DNA of 51,026 nt from CAZVAO01 sp964625175 (GTDB lineage: Bacteria; Bacillota; UBA994; PWPR01): NCBI GenBank assembly GCA_964625175.1, contig CAZVAO010000001.1, positions 1 to 51,026 of the forward strand. The letters are read 5' to 3'. Below the pieces are notes generated by a model. That model made no database searches. It worked only from the letters and a program-made list of their open reading frames with translations, and had not been told where the DNA came from. Positions 8,853 to 17,159 of this stretch are shown here, one piece after another; positions within the stretch are counted from its first letter, which is position 1; every line of letters starts with the position of its first letter. The position numbers and the translations under genes were made by a program.

Positions 8853-9347
8853 ATGAGAGTGTTAGGGTTGGATCCGGGATTTGCCATCACAGGCTTTGCT
8901 GTTATTGAAGAAATGAAGCCGCGTCCAGAGCCTCTTACCTTCGGCTGTATTCGCACCGCTAGTCACTTGCCACACCATGAGCGACTAAAAATTATTTACG
9001 ACGATATTAATACAATCATTGAGAAATATCAGCCCGAAGTAGCCGCAATTGAGAAGCTATTTTTTAACCGCAATGTGACAAACGCCTTGAAGGTTGGGGA
9101 GGCACGCGGTGTGGTGATTCTAGCATTAGCGCAAGCCCAGATCCCCATATTTGAATACACACCCCTACAGGTTAAGCAAGCTTTAGTTGGCTATGGACGG
9201 GCCGATAAAAAACAAATACAGTATATGGTACGTGCGGAGTTCAATTTGGCAGAAGTCCCAAAACCAGACGATGTCGCCGATGCGTGTGCCGTTGGATTAA
9301 CGCATATTCGATCGCGTATATTAACAAAAATGATGGGGGAAAAATAA
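8853..9347 (+). CDS. ruvC: crossover junction endodeoxyribonuclease RuvC
   Basis: Resolves Holliday junctions after RuvAB branch migration. The 164-residue protein begins MRVLGLDPG with the first catalytic Asp. Glu lies in AAIEKLFF and the acidic pair in PDDVADACAVGLTH. Bacillus lacks ruvC (it uses RecU), while most Clostridia carry ruvC, so this is a mild taxonomic clue. The stop codon directly abuts the ruvA ATG. Confidence 0.97.
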   Translation: MRVLGLDPGFAITGFAVIEEMKPRPEPLTFGCIRTASHLPHHERLKIIYDDINTIIEKYQPEVAAIEKLFFNRNVTNALKVGEARGVVILALAQAQIPIFEYTPLQVKQALVGYGRADKKQIQYMVRAEFNLAEVPKPDDVADACAVGLTHIRSRILTKMMGEK

Positions 9348-9947
9348 ATGTTTGCTTATATCAAAGGCAATTTAGCCATGAGATCAACCGATTATGTTGT
9401 CATAGATGTCAATGGCATTGGCTATAAAATCTATACAGCGGTAGGTGAAATTGCTCCCGGACTACAGCATATTCAACTCTACACCCACCTGCACGTCCGC
9501 GAAAATGAGATGACACTATTTGGATTTCCGCATCAAGATCTTTTACAGCTATTTGAGCTCTTGATCACCGTATCAGGGATTGGCCCAAAAGTTGCTCTCA
9601 ATATGCTCAACCATATTAACTCACCGGATTTAATTGCAGCAATCCTCTATGACGATGAGAAGGCGCTAACACAATTACCTGGAATCGGTAAGAAAACAGC
9701 CAAGCGAATAATTTTAGATTTAAAAGAAAAGATTAGCAAACATAATTTTACCGCATCTGTTCCGATAGATGGCCCACAACAAATAACACTTAACAGTGCG
9801 ACTGAAGAGGCGATTGCTGCATTGCTCACTTTAGGTTATGACCTCGTGGATGCCCGTAAGGCAGCTGAGAAAGCGCTTGCTGTAGAACCAGAGGGTAATG
9901 TAACCCAACTACTTAAACTTGCACTGCGTAGCCTATCTAAGCTGTAG
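9348..9947 (+). CDS. ruvA: Holliday junction branch migration protein RuvA
   Basis: A 199-residue protein binding the four-way junction as a tetramer and loading RuvB. It has an N-terminal OB-fold (MFAYIKGNLAMRSTDYVVID), two helix-hairpin-helix motifs (VSGIGPKVALNML and LPGIGKKTAKRIILDLKEKI), and a C-terminal domain III that contacts RuvB. The length is normal. It begins at the base after the ruvC stop codon, so translation is probably coupled. Confidence 0.97.
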   Translation: MFAYIKGNLAMRSTDYVVIDVNGIGYKIYTAVGEIAPGLQHIQLYTHLHVRENEMTLFGFPHQDLLQLFELLITVSGIGPKVALNMLNHINSPDLIAAILYDDEKALTQLPGIGKKTAKRIILDLKEKISKHNFTASVPIDGPQQITLNSATEEAIAALLTLGYDLVDARKAAEKALAVEPEGNVTQLLKLALRSLSKL

Positions 9948-9959
9948 AGGGGGATTACT

Positions 9960-11012
9960 ATGATTGAAAGCCAAGAACGAATCGTATCAGCGCAACCTAA
10001 AGAAGCAGAAGTTCAATATGAAAACAATTTGCGCCCTCGCTTTATTGATGAATACGTGGGTCAAACTAAGGTTAAGGAAAATTTACGTATATTTATTGCG
10101 GCTGCATTGGGGCGTAATGAATCGCTCGACCATATACTGCTCTATGGGCCACCAGGTCTCGGTAAAACGACATTGGCCCACATCATTGCCAATGAGTTGA
10201 ATACCAATATTCGAGCAACTTCGGGACCTGCTATTGAACGACCAGGCGATTTGGCAGCCATTCTGACGAATTTAGATGAAAAAGATGTTTTATTTATTGA
10301 TGAGGTCCATCGGCTTAACCGTTCGGTCGAGGAGATTCTTTACTCAGCTATGGAGGATTTTACGATTGATATCGTGGTTGGTAAAGGACCTAGTGCCCGT
10401 TCAATTCGCCTAGATTTGCCACATTTTACGTTAATCGGTGCGACGACGCGTGCAGGGCGACTCTCCTCACCATTGAGGGATCGTTTTGGCGTCATGAGTC
10501 GACTGCAATATTATGAGAATGTTGATTTGCAAGAAATTATCATACGATCTGCACGAATTTTAGATGTTCATCTGGATTCTCAGGCGGCTGTTGAGATTGC
10601 ACGGCGGTCTAGAGGAACCCCACGGGTGGCGAATCGTTTGCTGAAAAGAGTGCGCGACTTTGCACAAGTTTTAAGTGACGGGACAATCACATTGGATACG
10701 GCCCTAGAAGCCTTAGAGATGTTGGAGGTCGATCAATTTGGACTTGATGCCGTCGATCGGAAACTTCTCTTGATGATTATTCAGAAATTCGGTGGGGGCC
10801 CAGTGGGCTTAGATACGATGGCAGCGTCGATTAGTGAAGCTACTGAGACTATTGGCGATGTTTACGAACCTTTTTTGATGCAAAATGGGTTCTTGCAACG
10901 CACTCCGCGTGGCCGAATGGCAACGCCTTTCGCTTATGAATATTTCAAAATTCCTTTACCCAGTCAATTGACGGGGAATATTCAGAAAGCAATTTGGGAA
11001 CCTCAAAAATGA
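9960..11012 (+). CDS. ruvB: Holliday junction branch migration DNA helicase RuvB
   Basis: AAA+ motor of the RuvAB complex, 350 residues. Walker A GPPGLGKTTLA, Walker B FIDEVHRL, sensor 1 LIGATTRAG and arginine finger region SPLRDRFG are all visible. The C-terminal winged helix ends with LQRTPRGRMAT. The start follows GAGGGGG. The last codons overlap the queH ATG (ATGA at 11009-11012). Confidence 0.98.
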   Translation: MIESQERIVSAQPKEAEVQYENNLRPRFIDEYVGQTKVKENLRIFIAAALGRNESLDHILLYGPPGLGKTTLAHIIANELNTNIRATSGPAIERPGDLAAILTNLDEKDVLFIDEVHRLNRSVEEILYSAMEDFTIDIVVGKGPSARSIRLDLPHFTLIGATTRAGRLSSPLRDRFGVMSRLQYYENVDLQEIIIRSARILDVHLDSQAAVEIARRSRGTPRVANRLLKRVRDFAQVLSDGTITLDTALEALEMLEVDQFGLDAVDRKLLLMIIQKFGGGPVGLDTMAASISEATETIGDVYEPFLMQNGFLQRTPRGRMATPFAYEYFKIPLPSQLTGNIQKAIWEPQK

Positions 11013-11522
11013 AGACATTACTGCATATTTGTTGTGGACCGTGTGCCACTTATTGTGTCGATGCTTTGCGGGCAGATGGTCACGAGGTCATGGGCTATAA
11101 CTACAATCCCAATATCCATCCATTAAGGGAATATCGCTTGCGCGCTGAAAGCGTCAAGAAGTTTGCTGCTGAAGTCGATCTGCCATTGATCGGTCATCCA
11201 GAGTATGGAATGCAGGATTTTTTGCGACAGGTCACTTTTCGCGAAAACGAGCGATGTATGATTTGCTATAATATGCGTCTAACGGCAACCGCTAAAATGG
11301 CCAAGCATGGCAACTTTGAGGCTTTTACAACGACTTTACTTATTAGTCCGTTTCAAAATCGTGAACAAATCATTGCAATTGGCCAGCGTTTGGCAGANNN
11401 NNNNNNNTCCATTTTATGCTGGAGCATAAAAAAACCATATTTGGCAGCCATCTTTTCCTGATTGCGGCTGTATTTATAGTGAAGAAGAACGCTATCGCAA
11501 CGTTAAAAGCACGAACCTTTAA
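11009..11522 (+). pseudogene. queH: epoxyqueuosine reductase QueH, interrupted by an assembly gap and a frame change
   Basis: QueH reduces epoxyqueuosine to queuosine in tRNA. The N-terminal part is intact: LLHICCGPCATYC, then NPNIHPLREYRLRAES and ERCMICYNMRL. Ten Ns (11398-11407) follow. After the gap, the frame continuing from before it stops at once. One frame gives HFMLEHKKTIFGSHLF (like the family's RPxF-x-x-G segment), and another gives PDCGCIYSEEERYRN, the true QueH C-terminus, ending at 11522. A one-base slip near the TTTT run at 11453-11456 would join the two. A contig-end error is more likely than real gene loss, since queA and tgt follow intact. ATG 11009 overlaps the ruvB stop codon. 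Confidence 0.85.
11398..11407. other. assembly gap (10 N) inside queH
   Basis: A run of ten Ns, a conventional placeholder of unknown real length. By comparison with the QueH family, some of the coding sequence between RLA and the HF-x3-H segment is probably missing here. Confidence 0.99.
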
Positions 11523-11542
11523 ATAGAAGGGATACGCACAAC

Positions 11543-12574
11543 ATGTCCAAACGCTTATCGGATTACGATTATCATTTACCAGAGGAACTCATCGCTCAAA
11601 CACCTGTTTATCCGCGGGATTGTTCACGACTCCTCGTTTTAGACCGTAAAAGCGGAGAGATCGAACACAAACATTTCACGGATATTATCAATTATCTAAA
11701 TGCAGGTGATGTTTTGGTGTTGAACGAAACTAAAGTCATTCCTGCACGCCTTTTTGGTTATAAAGTCGAAAGTGGTGGGAAGGTTGAACTCTTATTGCTA
11801 CACCCAACAGCAGATCATTGCTGGGAAGCACTGGTTAAACCCGCACGACGACTGAAAGTTGGCGCTAGAATCATATTCGGTGACGGTAAATTGCCTGCTG
11901 AAATTATTGAAGAGCTACCCGAAGGTCGCAGGATTATCCGATTTGAAGACCAGGGTAACCTAGATCACTTGATTGATGAGATGGGAGAAATGCCACTTCC
12001 ACCTTATATTAAAGAAAAACTCGACGATCAATCGCGTTATCAGACAGTCTATGCTGAACATTTAGGTTCAGCAGCGGCTCCAACAGCAGGATTGCATTTT
12101 ACACCAGAGTTGCTTAAGCGAATTGCCGAGAAAGGTGTTCACATTGCAAAAGTCACGCTTCATGTGGGTTTGGATACCTTTAGGCCAGTCCAGAATGAAG
12201 ATATTACGGATCATCACATGCATAGTGAGGTTTATCAACTTGATCAAAATACGGCGGATACACTCAATCAGGCTCGACGTGAGGGACATCGTATTGTTGC
12301 AGTTGGCACAACATCGGTACGCACTTTAGAGTCCGTCCCACTAGTCAATGGGCAGTTTGTTGCATCAAGTGGCGAAACATCCATTTTTATTTACCCAGGC
12401 TACCAATATCAAGCGGTAGATGCGTTGATTACCAACTTTCATTTACCTAAATCGACCCTGTTGATGCTTGTAAGTGCACTTGCAGAACGCAATATGATTT
12501 TAGCGACTTATCAAGAAGCAATCAAAGAAGGATATCGCTTTTTTAGCTTCGGCGATGCGATGCTGATCAAGTAA
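11543..12574 (+). CDS. queA: S-adenosylmethionine:tRNA ribosyltransferase-isomerase
   Basis: Transfers and isomerises the ribosyl group of SAM onto preQ1 at tRNA position 34, giving epoxyqueuosine. The 343-residue length is normal. Signature segments are LSDYDYHLPEELIAQTP near the N-terminus, AAPTAGLHFT in the middle, and TNFHLPKSTLLMLVSA near the end. The start follows AGAAGGG. It lies between queH and tgt, so the last three steps from preQ1 to queuosine are encoded together. Confidence 0.97.
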   Translation: MSKRLSDYDYHLPEELIAQTPVYPRDCSRLLVLDRKSGEIEHKHFTDIINYLNAGDVLVLNETKVIPARLFGYKVESGGKVELLLLHPTADHCWEALVKPARRLKVGARIIFGDGKLPAEIIEELPEGRRIIRFEDQGNLDHLIDEMGEMPLPPYIKEKLDDQSRYQTVYAEHLGSAAAPTAGLHFTPELLKRIAEKGVHIAKVTLHVGLDTFRPVQNEDITDHHMHSEVYQLDQNTADTLNQARREGHRIVAVGTTSVRTLESVPLVNGQFVASSGETSIFIYPGYQYQAVDALITNFHLPKSTLLMLVSALAERNMILATYQEAIKEGYRFFSFGDAMLIK

Positions 12575-12584
12575 GGGGTGTATG

Positions 12585-13703
12585 ATGACATTTAATTTTG
12601 AGGTTAAAACACGCAGTTTAAAAACTAGAGCACGAACAGGGGTCATTGAGACGAATCACGGACATATTGAGACGCCTGTATTTATGCCAGTAGGGACACA
12701 AGCGACGGTCAAAACATTGGATCCACGTGAATTGCACGAGATGGGTGCGGAAATCATACTAAGCAATACCTATCACCTTTATCTGCGACCAGGTAGCGAA
12801 ATTGTGGCTGAAGCAGGTGGTCTACATCGGTTTATGAATTGGAACAGACCAATCTTAACAGATAGTGGGGGTTTCCAAGTATTTAGTTTAGGTGCACTCA
12901 ATAAAATCACAGAAGACGGCGTTCGTTTTCAATCGCATCACGACGGCTCTTATCATTTTATGCGTCCTGAAGATTCAATCAGAGTTCAGAATCAGTTAGG
13001 GGCTGACATTATTATGGCTTTCGATGAATGTGCACCGTATCCTTGTGATTATGACTATGCCAAACAGGCTATGAACCGCACCCACCGTTGGGCCATTCGT
13101 AGCAAGAAAGCCCATATGAGGCCAGATGAGCAAGCTTTATTTGGCATTGTTCAAGGGGCATTCTATCAAGATCTTCGAATTGAAAGTGCTAAATTTTTGG
13201 CTGACCTTGACCTACCAGGTTACAGTATTGGTGGCCTAAGTGTCGGTGAACCGAAGCCAATTATGTATGAAATGCTTGAAGAAGTTGTGCCTCATATGCC
13301 TTCTGATAAACCCCGCTATTTAATGGGGGTGGGGTCGCCAGATTGTTTAATTGAAGGTGTTATTCGAGGTATTGATATGTTCGATTGTGTTTTACCAACT
13401 CGTATCGCTCGGCATGGCAAAGTCATGACCTCTAATGGACCAATCAATATTAAAAATGCCGGACACGCACATGACTTCACGCCACTTGATCCGAACTGCG
13501 ATTGTTATACCTGTAGAAATTATAGCCGGGCCTATCTCAGACACCTTTTCAAAGCAAAAGAAACGCTTGGTCAACGGCTTCTCTCCTATCACAATTTATA
13601 TTTTTTAATTGATTTAATGAAGAAAATTCGACTAGCAATTGAAGATGATACTTTGTTGGAATTGCGCGATCATTTTTATCTGACCTATGGTGAGAAATCA
13701 TAA
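12585..13703 (+). CDS. tgt: tRNA-guanine(34) transglycosylase
   Basis: Exchanges guanine 34 for preQ1 in GUN-anticodon tRNAs. The 372-residue protein has the DSGGFQVFSLG motif, YSIGGLSVGEP, the nucleophilic Asp in FDCVLPTRIARHG, and a C-terminal zinc site (CDCYTC and a downstream His in LRHLF). Two tandem ATGs occur at 12582 and 12585. The second has the better spacing to AAGGGG (12573-12578). A terminator follows. Confidence 0.97.
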   Translation: MTFNFEVKTRSLKTRARTGVIETNHGHIETPVFMPVGTQATVKTLDPRELHEMGAEIILSNTYHLYLRPGSEIVAEAGGLHRFMNWNRPILTDSGGFQVFSLGALNKITEDGVRFQSHHDGSYHFMRPEDSIRVQNQLGADIIMAFDECAPYPCDYDYAKQAMNRTHRWAIRSKKAHMRPDEQALFGIVQGAFYQDLRIESAKFLADLDLPGYSIGGLSVGEPKPIMYEMLEEVVPHMPSDKPRYLMGVGSPDCLIEGVIRGIDMFDCVLPTRIARHGKVMTSNGPINIKNAGHAHDFTPLDPNCDCYTCRNYSRAYLRHLFKAKETLGQRLLSYHNLYFLIDLMKKIRLAIEDDTLLELRDHFYLTYGEKS

Positions 13704-13709
13704 CGCCTA

Positions 13710-13738
13710 AAACACCTGCTGTGGTAGGTGTTTATTGC
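13710..13738 (+). terminator. intrinsic terminator after tgt
   Basis: Perfect 8-bp stem AAACACCT (13710-13717) with AGGTGTTT (13726-13733), followed by a short T-rich tract. It ends the ruvC-to-tgt transcription unit. Confidence 0.65.
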
Positions 13739-13867
13739 AATTTAATCTAAGTACCATCTCACTTCATTAGGGTTAAAGACTATATGTATTTGATATTCAG
13801 AATGAATGATGGTTTATCGGTACTCTATATGGGGAAAACTACATTATGAGTCAAAGGAGGGATTGCA

Positions 13868-14044
13868 GTGAGTGATCGATTTATTGTTGAGAAAGAAAAA
13901 GCTGGACTATTGCGAAGTGTGCGGATTATTGTCGATCAAAAAACGGGTGTCAATTATCTTTATTATAGTGAAGGTCAAGCTGGTGGCTTATGCCCTCTAG
14001 TGGATCGTGATGGCAAACCCATTATCACACCTATTGCCTATTAG
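13868..14044 (+). CDS. DUF6440 family small protein
   Basis: A 58-residue protein starting with GTG. A near-perfect AAGGAGG (13854-13860) lies 7 nt upstream. It contains the pattern of the DUF6440 family: a VRIIVDQKTGVNYLYY beta-hairpin followed by GGLCPLVDRDGKPII. No membrane segment or catalytic motif is seen. Function unknown; the family is scattered in Bacillota as orphan small proteins. It appears monocistronic, with M32 following about 70 bp later. Confidence 0.8.
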   Translation: MSDRFIVEKEKAGLLRSVRIIVDQKTGVNYLYYSEGQAGGLCPLVDRDGKPIITPIAY

Positions 14045-14076
14045 ATTGTAGCAGGAGATTTAGATACTTTTATAGA

Positions 14077-14092
14077 ATAGTATTAATACTAT
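14077..14092. repeat. 16-bp perfect palindrome upstream of the M32 gene
   Basis: ATAGTATTAATACTAT reads the same on both strands. It ends 5 bp before the GGAGG ribosome binding site of the carboxypeptidase gene. Without a loop it is a poor terminator; a dimeric repressor operator is possible. No known regulator is assigned. Confidence 0.5.
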
Positions 14093-14112
14093 CCTATGGA
14101 GGTATTTTTTTT

Positions 14113-15615
14113 ATGAAAATTGATGCACTTCTCAATTATTGGTGTGACATCGCAGATCTAACCAGTACGGCTAAGGTACTCTACTGGGACCAAAAAACTC
14201 AAATGCCACGCAGCGGCAATCAGGCTAGAAGCCACCAATCGGCGCTCATACAAAAGTTAATTCATGAACGAATGACATCTCCAGAGTTTGCTAAGATTCT
14301 TAACGATTTGCAACCTCTAGCAGCACAACTCGATTTCCATTCGGTAGAGGCAGGTATGATTCGAGCCGCGCAAAGGGCTTATGACAAAGCTACCAAACTT
14401 CCTAAAGAACTTGTGCAAGCAAAAGCAATAGCAAGTGCGGAGGGATATATGGCTTGGGTTAAAGCCCGTGAAGCAGAGGACTTCCAACTTTTTGTTCCAG
14501 CTCTTAAACGCAATATCGAATTAGCAAAACAAACGGCTGAGGCACTAGGCTATCAAGACCATCCTATGGATGCTCTGGTCAATCAATCTGAGCCTGGTTT
14601 TAACACCAAAGAAATCGAGCACATATTCCAAGAACTGCGCACTTTTTTAGTACCGCTTGTCCAGCAAATTGCTAGCCAACAAGATGAAGAGATTAATAAA
14701 CTACTTACGAAGGAATTTGAACCTGATCAACAGTGGAAGCTAGGACAGGCTGCTGTGCGCCAAATTGGATTCAAATTGCATGAGGGACGTTGTGATCCAT
14801 CCCTCCATCCATTTTCAATTTCCTTCACACCGCAAGACACGCGCATTACTTCACGTATTAAGCGTTTTGACTTTAAGCCGTGTTTCTTTGGGTTTCTGCA
14901 TGAAGCTGGCCATGGACAATATATGCAAGGGATTCCTGTCGAATACAGTCGCACACCGATTATGGATGGCATTTCAGCAGGTATGCATGAGTCCCAGTCG
15001 CGCATGTGGGAGAATAATGTTGGGCGATCACGTACCTTTACGAATTTCTTCTACCCAGTAATTAAGGCTTATTTTCCAGAACAGACGAGAAATGTGACAG
15101 TCGAAGATTGGTATCGCGCCATAAATGGCGTGCAACCATCATTTATTCGAGTAGAGGCAGATGAGGTTACTTACAACTTGCATATTATGATTCGTTTTGA
15201 AATCGAAAAAGGCGTACTAGAAGGGAAGTATCAGGTAGAAGATTTAGAACAAATTTGGAATAAAAAATTTGAAGAATATTTAGGAATTGTACCACCATGC
15301 CCAACACAGGGAGTGCTACAGGACATCCATTGGTCAGGTTCTTTCGGTGGTAGTTTCCAAGGCTATACGCTAGGCAATGTGATGGCAGCTCAATTGTACG
15401 AGGCTGCAGTGGAACAGAAGCCAGATCTCACAGATGCGTTTAAGAATGGCGACTACAGTGAGTTGCTCACTTGGACACGACGCAATCTACATGATTATGG
15501 ATGTATGTATACACCACAGGAACTTATGGTCAAGACAACGGGTAGCAAACTTAAAACAGATGCCTACTTCCGCTATATCAAAGGGAAATACAGTGAGCTT
15601 TACAATCTAAAATAA
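14113..15615 (+). CDS. M32 family metallocarboxypeptidase
   Basis: A 500-residue cytoplasmic zinc carboxypeptidase of the thermostable carboxypeptidase 1 (Taq/Pfu) family. The zinc motif HEAGH begins at residue 263, and the family pattern HESQSRMWENNVGRS follows about 35 residues later. It removes C-terminal residues from peptides. The start follows GGAGG at 14098-14102. The length matches the family. A strong terminator follows, so it is probably a single-gene unit. Confidence 0.95.
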   Translation: MKIDALLNYWCDIADLTSTAKVLYWDQKTQMPRSGNQARSHQSALIQKLIHERMTSPEFAKILNDLQPLAAQLDFHSVEAGMIRAAQRAYDKATKLPKELVQAKAIASAEGYMAWVKAREAEDFQLFVPALKRNIELAKQTAEALGYQDHPMDALVNQSEPGFNTKEIEHIFQELRTFLVPLVQQIASQQDEEINKLLTKEFEPDQQWKLGQAAVRQIGFKLHEGRCDPSLHPFSISFTPQDTRITSRIKRFDFKPCFFGFLHEAGHGQYMQGIPVEYSRTPIMDGISAGMHESQSRMWENNVGRSRTFTNFFYPVIKAYFPEQTRNVTVEDWYRAINGVQPSFIRVEADEVTYNLHIMIRFEIEKGVLEGKYQVEDLEQIWNKKFEEYLGIVPPCPTQGVLQDIHWSGSFGGSFQGYTLGNVMAAQLYEAAVEQKPDLTDAFKNGDYSELLTWTRRNLHDYGCMYTPQELMVKTTGSKLKTDAYFRYIKGKYSELYNLK

Positions 15616-15630
15616 GAGCTATCAAATCAA

Positions 15631-15668
15631 AAAAGCTGTCGCGCCAAGAAATTTGGACGACAGCTTTT
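15631..15668 (+). terminator. strong, probably bidirectional terminator
   Basis: Perfect 11-bp outer stem AAAAGCTGTCG (15631-15641) with CGACAGCTTTT (15658-15668) and an inner CCAA/TTGG stem. It ends the M32 gene. The A run on its left side gives a U tract on the other strand, so it could also stop transcripts from the convergent alanyl-tRNA editing gene. Confidence 0.85.
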
Positions 15669-15852
15669 CGGAATAATTTGAGCACGATACACCATCACGA
15701 TGATGCAACCACTGGGTCAACGTTGAAAACGCTTTACGACAATTAATAGTTTCGTCAATAATAGTTTTTCAATGATTTCCATAAAAGCTTTACAACTTAG
15801 CAATTAAATCAGTGTTACATATCCATCGCTCATTCTAAGTGAGGGAATAGAA

Positions 15853-17046
15853 CTAAGAAAGTAATTCTTGCTTTAGCTGACGAAATATTAGAGGAATTTG
15901 ATCCGCGGATGCACAATTGCCTTGTGCAGAATAGTTGTTGCCGCCGCCTCTGCCATCATATTGTGCAATAATGGTTTTAAATAGTTGTCCAAGATGTTTA
16001 TTCTCAAGCCCACTGCTGCTCACTAATAGCCGAGGCACAGCGTCAATTACTGAAGCCAATAGTGCAATGGTTTGCGGAGTGTCCTTGCTAATCATAGCGC
16101 CTAGCTGGCGTAATTGATTCATATCTAGTGCATCGGTAGTCGTTTCAACAATTAAAAATCCATTTTCTGTGTAGCCATTAGCGATCAATTCCTGAGAACG
16201 ATATTCTAAGAGTTTGGTGTTTAGAGTGTTAAGCATTTTATGTTTTTCTTTGTCCGTTTGGATCATTTTTTCAACGGTTTCAACAATGTTGTCTTCCGAA
16301 ACCGATGTCAATTCGACGAGCTTGTTAATACTGTTGGTTTTCTGGGAATAGTCAGTAAGTGCCCGGTAGCCACAGACAAAGTAGACGCGAACACTTTGAC
16401 GAATGCGCTCAGTTTTGATGATTTTAATGAGGCCGATCTCACCGGTAGAGTGAGGGTGGGTGCCTCCACATGGAGAGTAGTCATATTGATTCAGCTCAAC
16501 AATGCGGATGTTTTCAGAAACTTTCGGCTGTTTACGTAAATCTAAGCGGGATAGTTCCTCTTGATTAACAAAATAGGTTTTGATGGGTAAGTTTGCGAAA
16601 ACAAGTTCATTGGCGGATGTTTCAAGTGCCATTAACTGTTTCTGCGAAAGGTGTTCGACTGCAAGATCGACAGTAGTGTAATGTGCACTTAAATGGAAAC
16701 CAACTGTTGCTGCTTGTAGTTCTTTATCCGCGACACCTGAGAGAATGTGCTGACCTGCATGTTGTTGCATATGATCAAATCGTCTTTTCCAGTCCAGTTG
16801 ACACCGCACTTGATTGGACGATGGCTTTTCTTTTACTAGGTGATAGATGGCATCACCGTCAATTTTCGACTTGATCAACGGCTGTCCACCGATTGTGCCA
16901 TAGTCGTCAGGCTGGCCGCCACCTTCAGGATAAAAAATAGTTTGATCCAAGCAAATCCAATAACCATCAGCCGCTTTTTCAGTTGCAACAATATACGCAC
17001 TTAGTTCTTTGATATATGGATTTTGATAATAAAGTTGAATTGTCAT
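15853..17046 (-). CDS. free-standing alanyl-tRNA editing protein (AlaX-L type, with DHHA1 domain)
   Basis: A 397-residue paralogue of the alaS editing and C-terminal regions, without the aminoacylation core. It probably hydrolyses Ser-tRNA-Ala in trans. The first zinc pair is in HAGQH (H96, H100) and the second in CGGTH. A DHHA1-type C-terminus carries RGGGNNYSAQG. The start follows GGAGGG on the minus strand. The roughly 180 bp downstream of the stop codon hold no gene. It is divergent from the amidohydrolase operon. Confidence 0.93.
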   Translation of the reverse strand: MTIQLYYQNPYIKELSAYIVATEKAADGYWICLDQTIFYPEGGGQPDDYGTIGGQPLIKSKIDGDAIYHLVKEKPSSNQVRCQLDWKRRFDHMQQHAGQHILSGVADKELQAATVGFHLSAHYTTVDLAVEHLSQKQLMALETSANELVFANLPIKTYFVNQEELSRLDLRKQPKVSENIRIVELNQYDYSPCGGTHPHSTGEIGLIKIIKTERIRQSVRVYFVCGYRALTDYSQKTNSINKLVELTSVSEDNIVETVEKMIQTDKEKHKMLNTLNTKLLEYRSQELIANGYTENGFLIVETTTDALDMNQLRQLGAMISKDTPQTIALLASVIDAVPRLLVSSSGLENKHLGQLFKTIIAQYDGRGGGNNYSAQGNCASADQIPLIFRQLKQELLS

Positions 17047-17115
17047 GATAATCCCTCCAATGAATAATAATATACCACTAAATTTAGCAGGAAAACAATC
17101 TTCTAACTAGAAATA

Positions 17116-17145
17116 TATAATGTTAATAATGTGATTTTAATCACA
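17116..17145 (+). promoter_or_regulatory. -10 box and Crp/Fnr-type operator of the amidohydrolase-rocD operon
   Basis: A perfect TATAAT (17116-17121) is followed after 8 bp by TGTGATTTTAATCACA (17130-17145). That is an exact TGTGA-N6-TCACA, the Crp-family half-site pattern, directly abutting the GGAGAAGG ribosome binding site. Lying downstream of the -10, it would overlap the transcription start and early transcribed region, so a bound protein would repress. The -35 is poor. The identity of the regulator is inferred; Crp/Fnr-family ArcR regulators of arginine catabolism in Bacilli use such sites. Confidence 0.65.
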
Positions 17146-17159
17146 GGAGAAGGTGAAAT

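Noticed and set aside
14765..15061. 98-codon plus-strand frame inside the M32 gene
   Set aside because: It is a shadow of the M32 coding frame, without a ribosome binding site or recognisable product.
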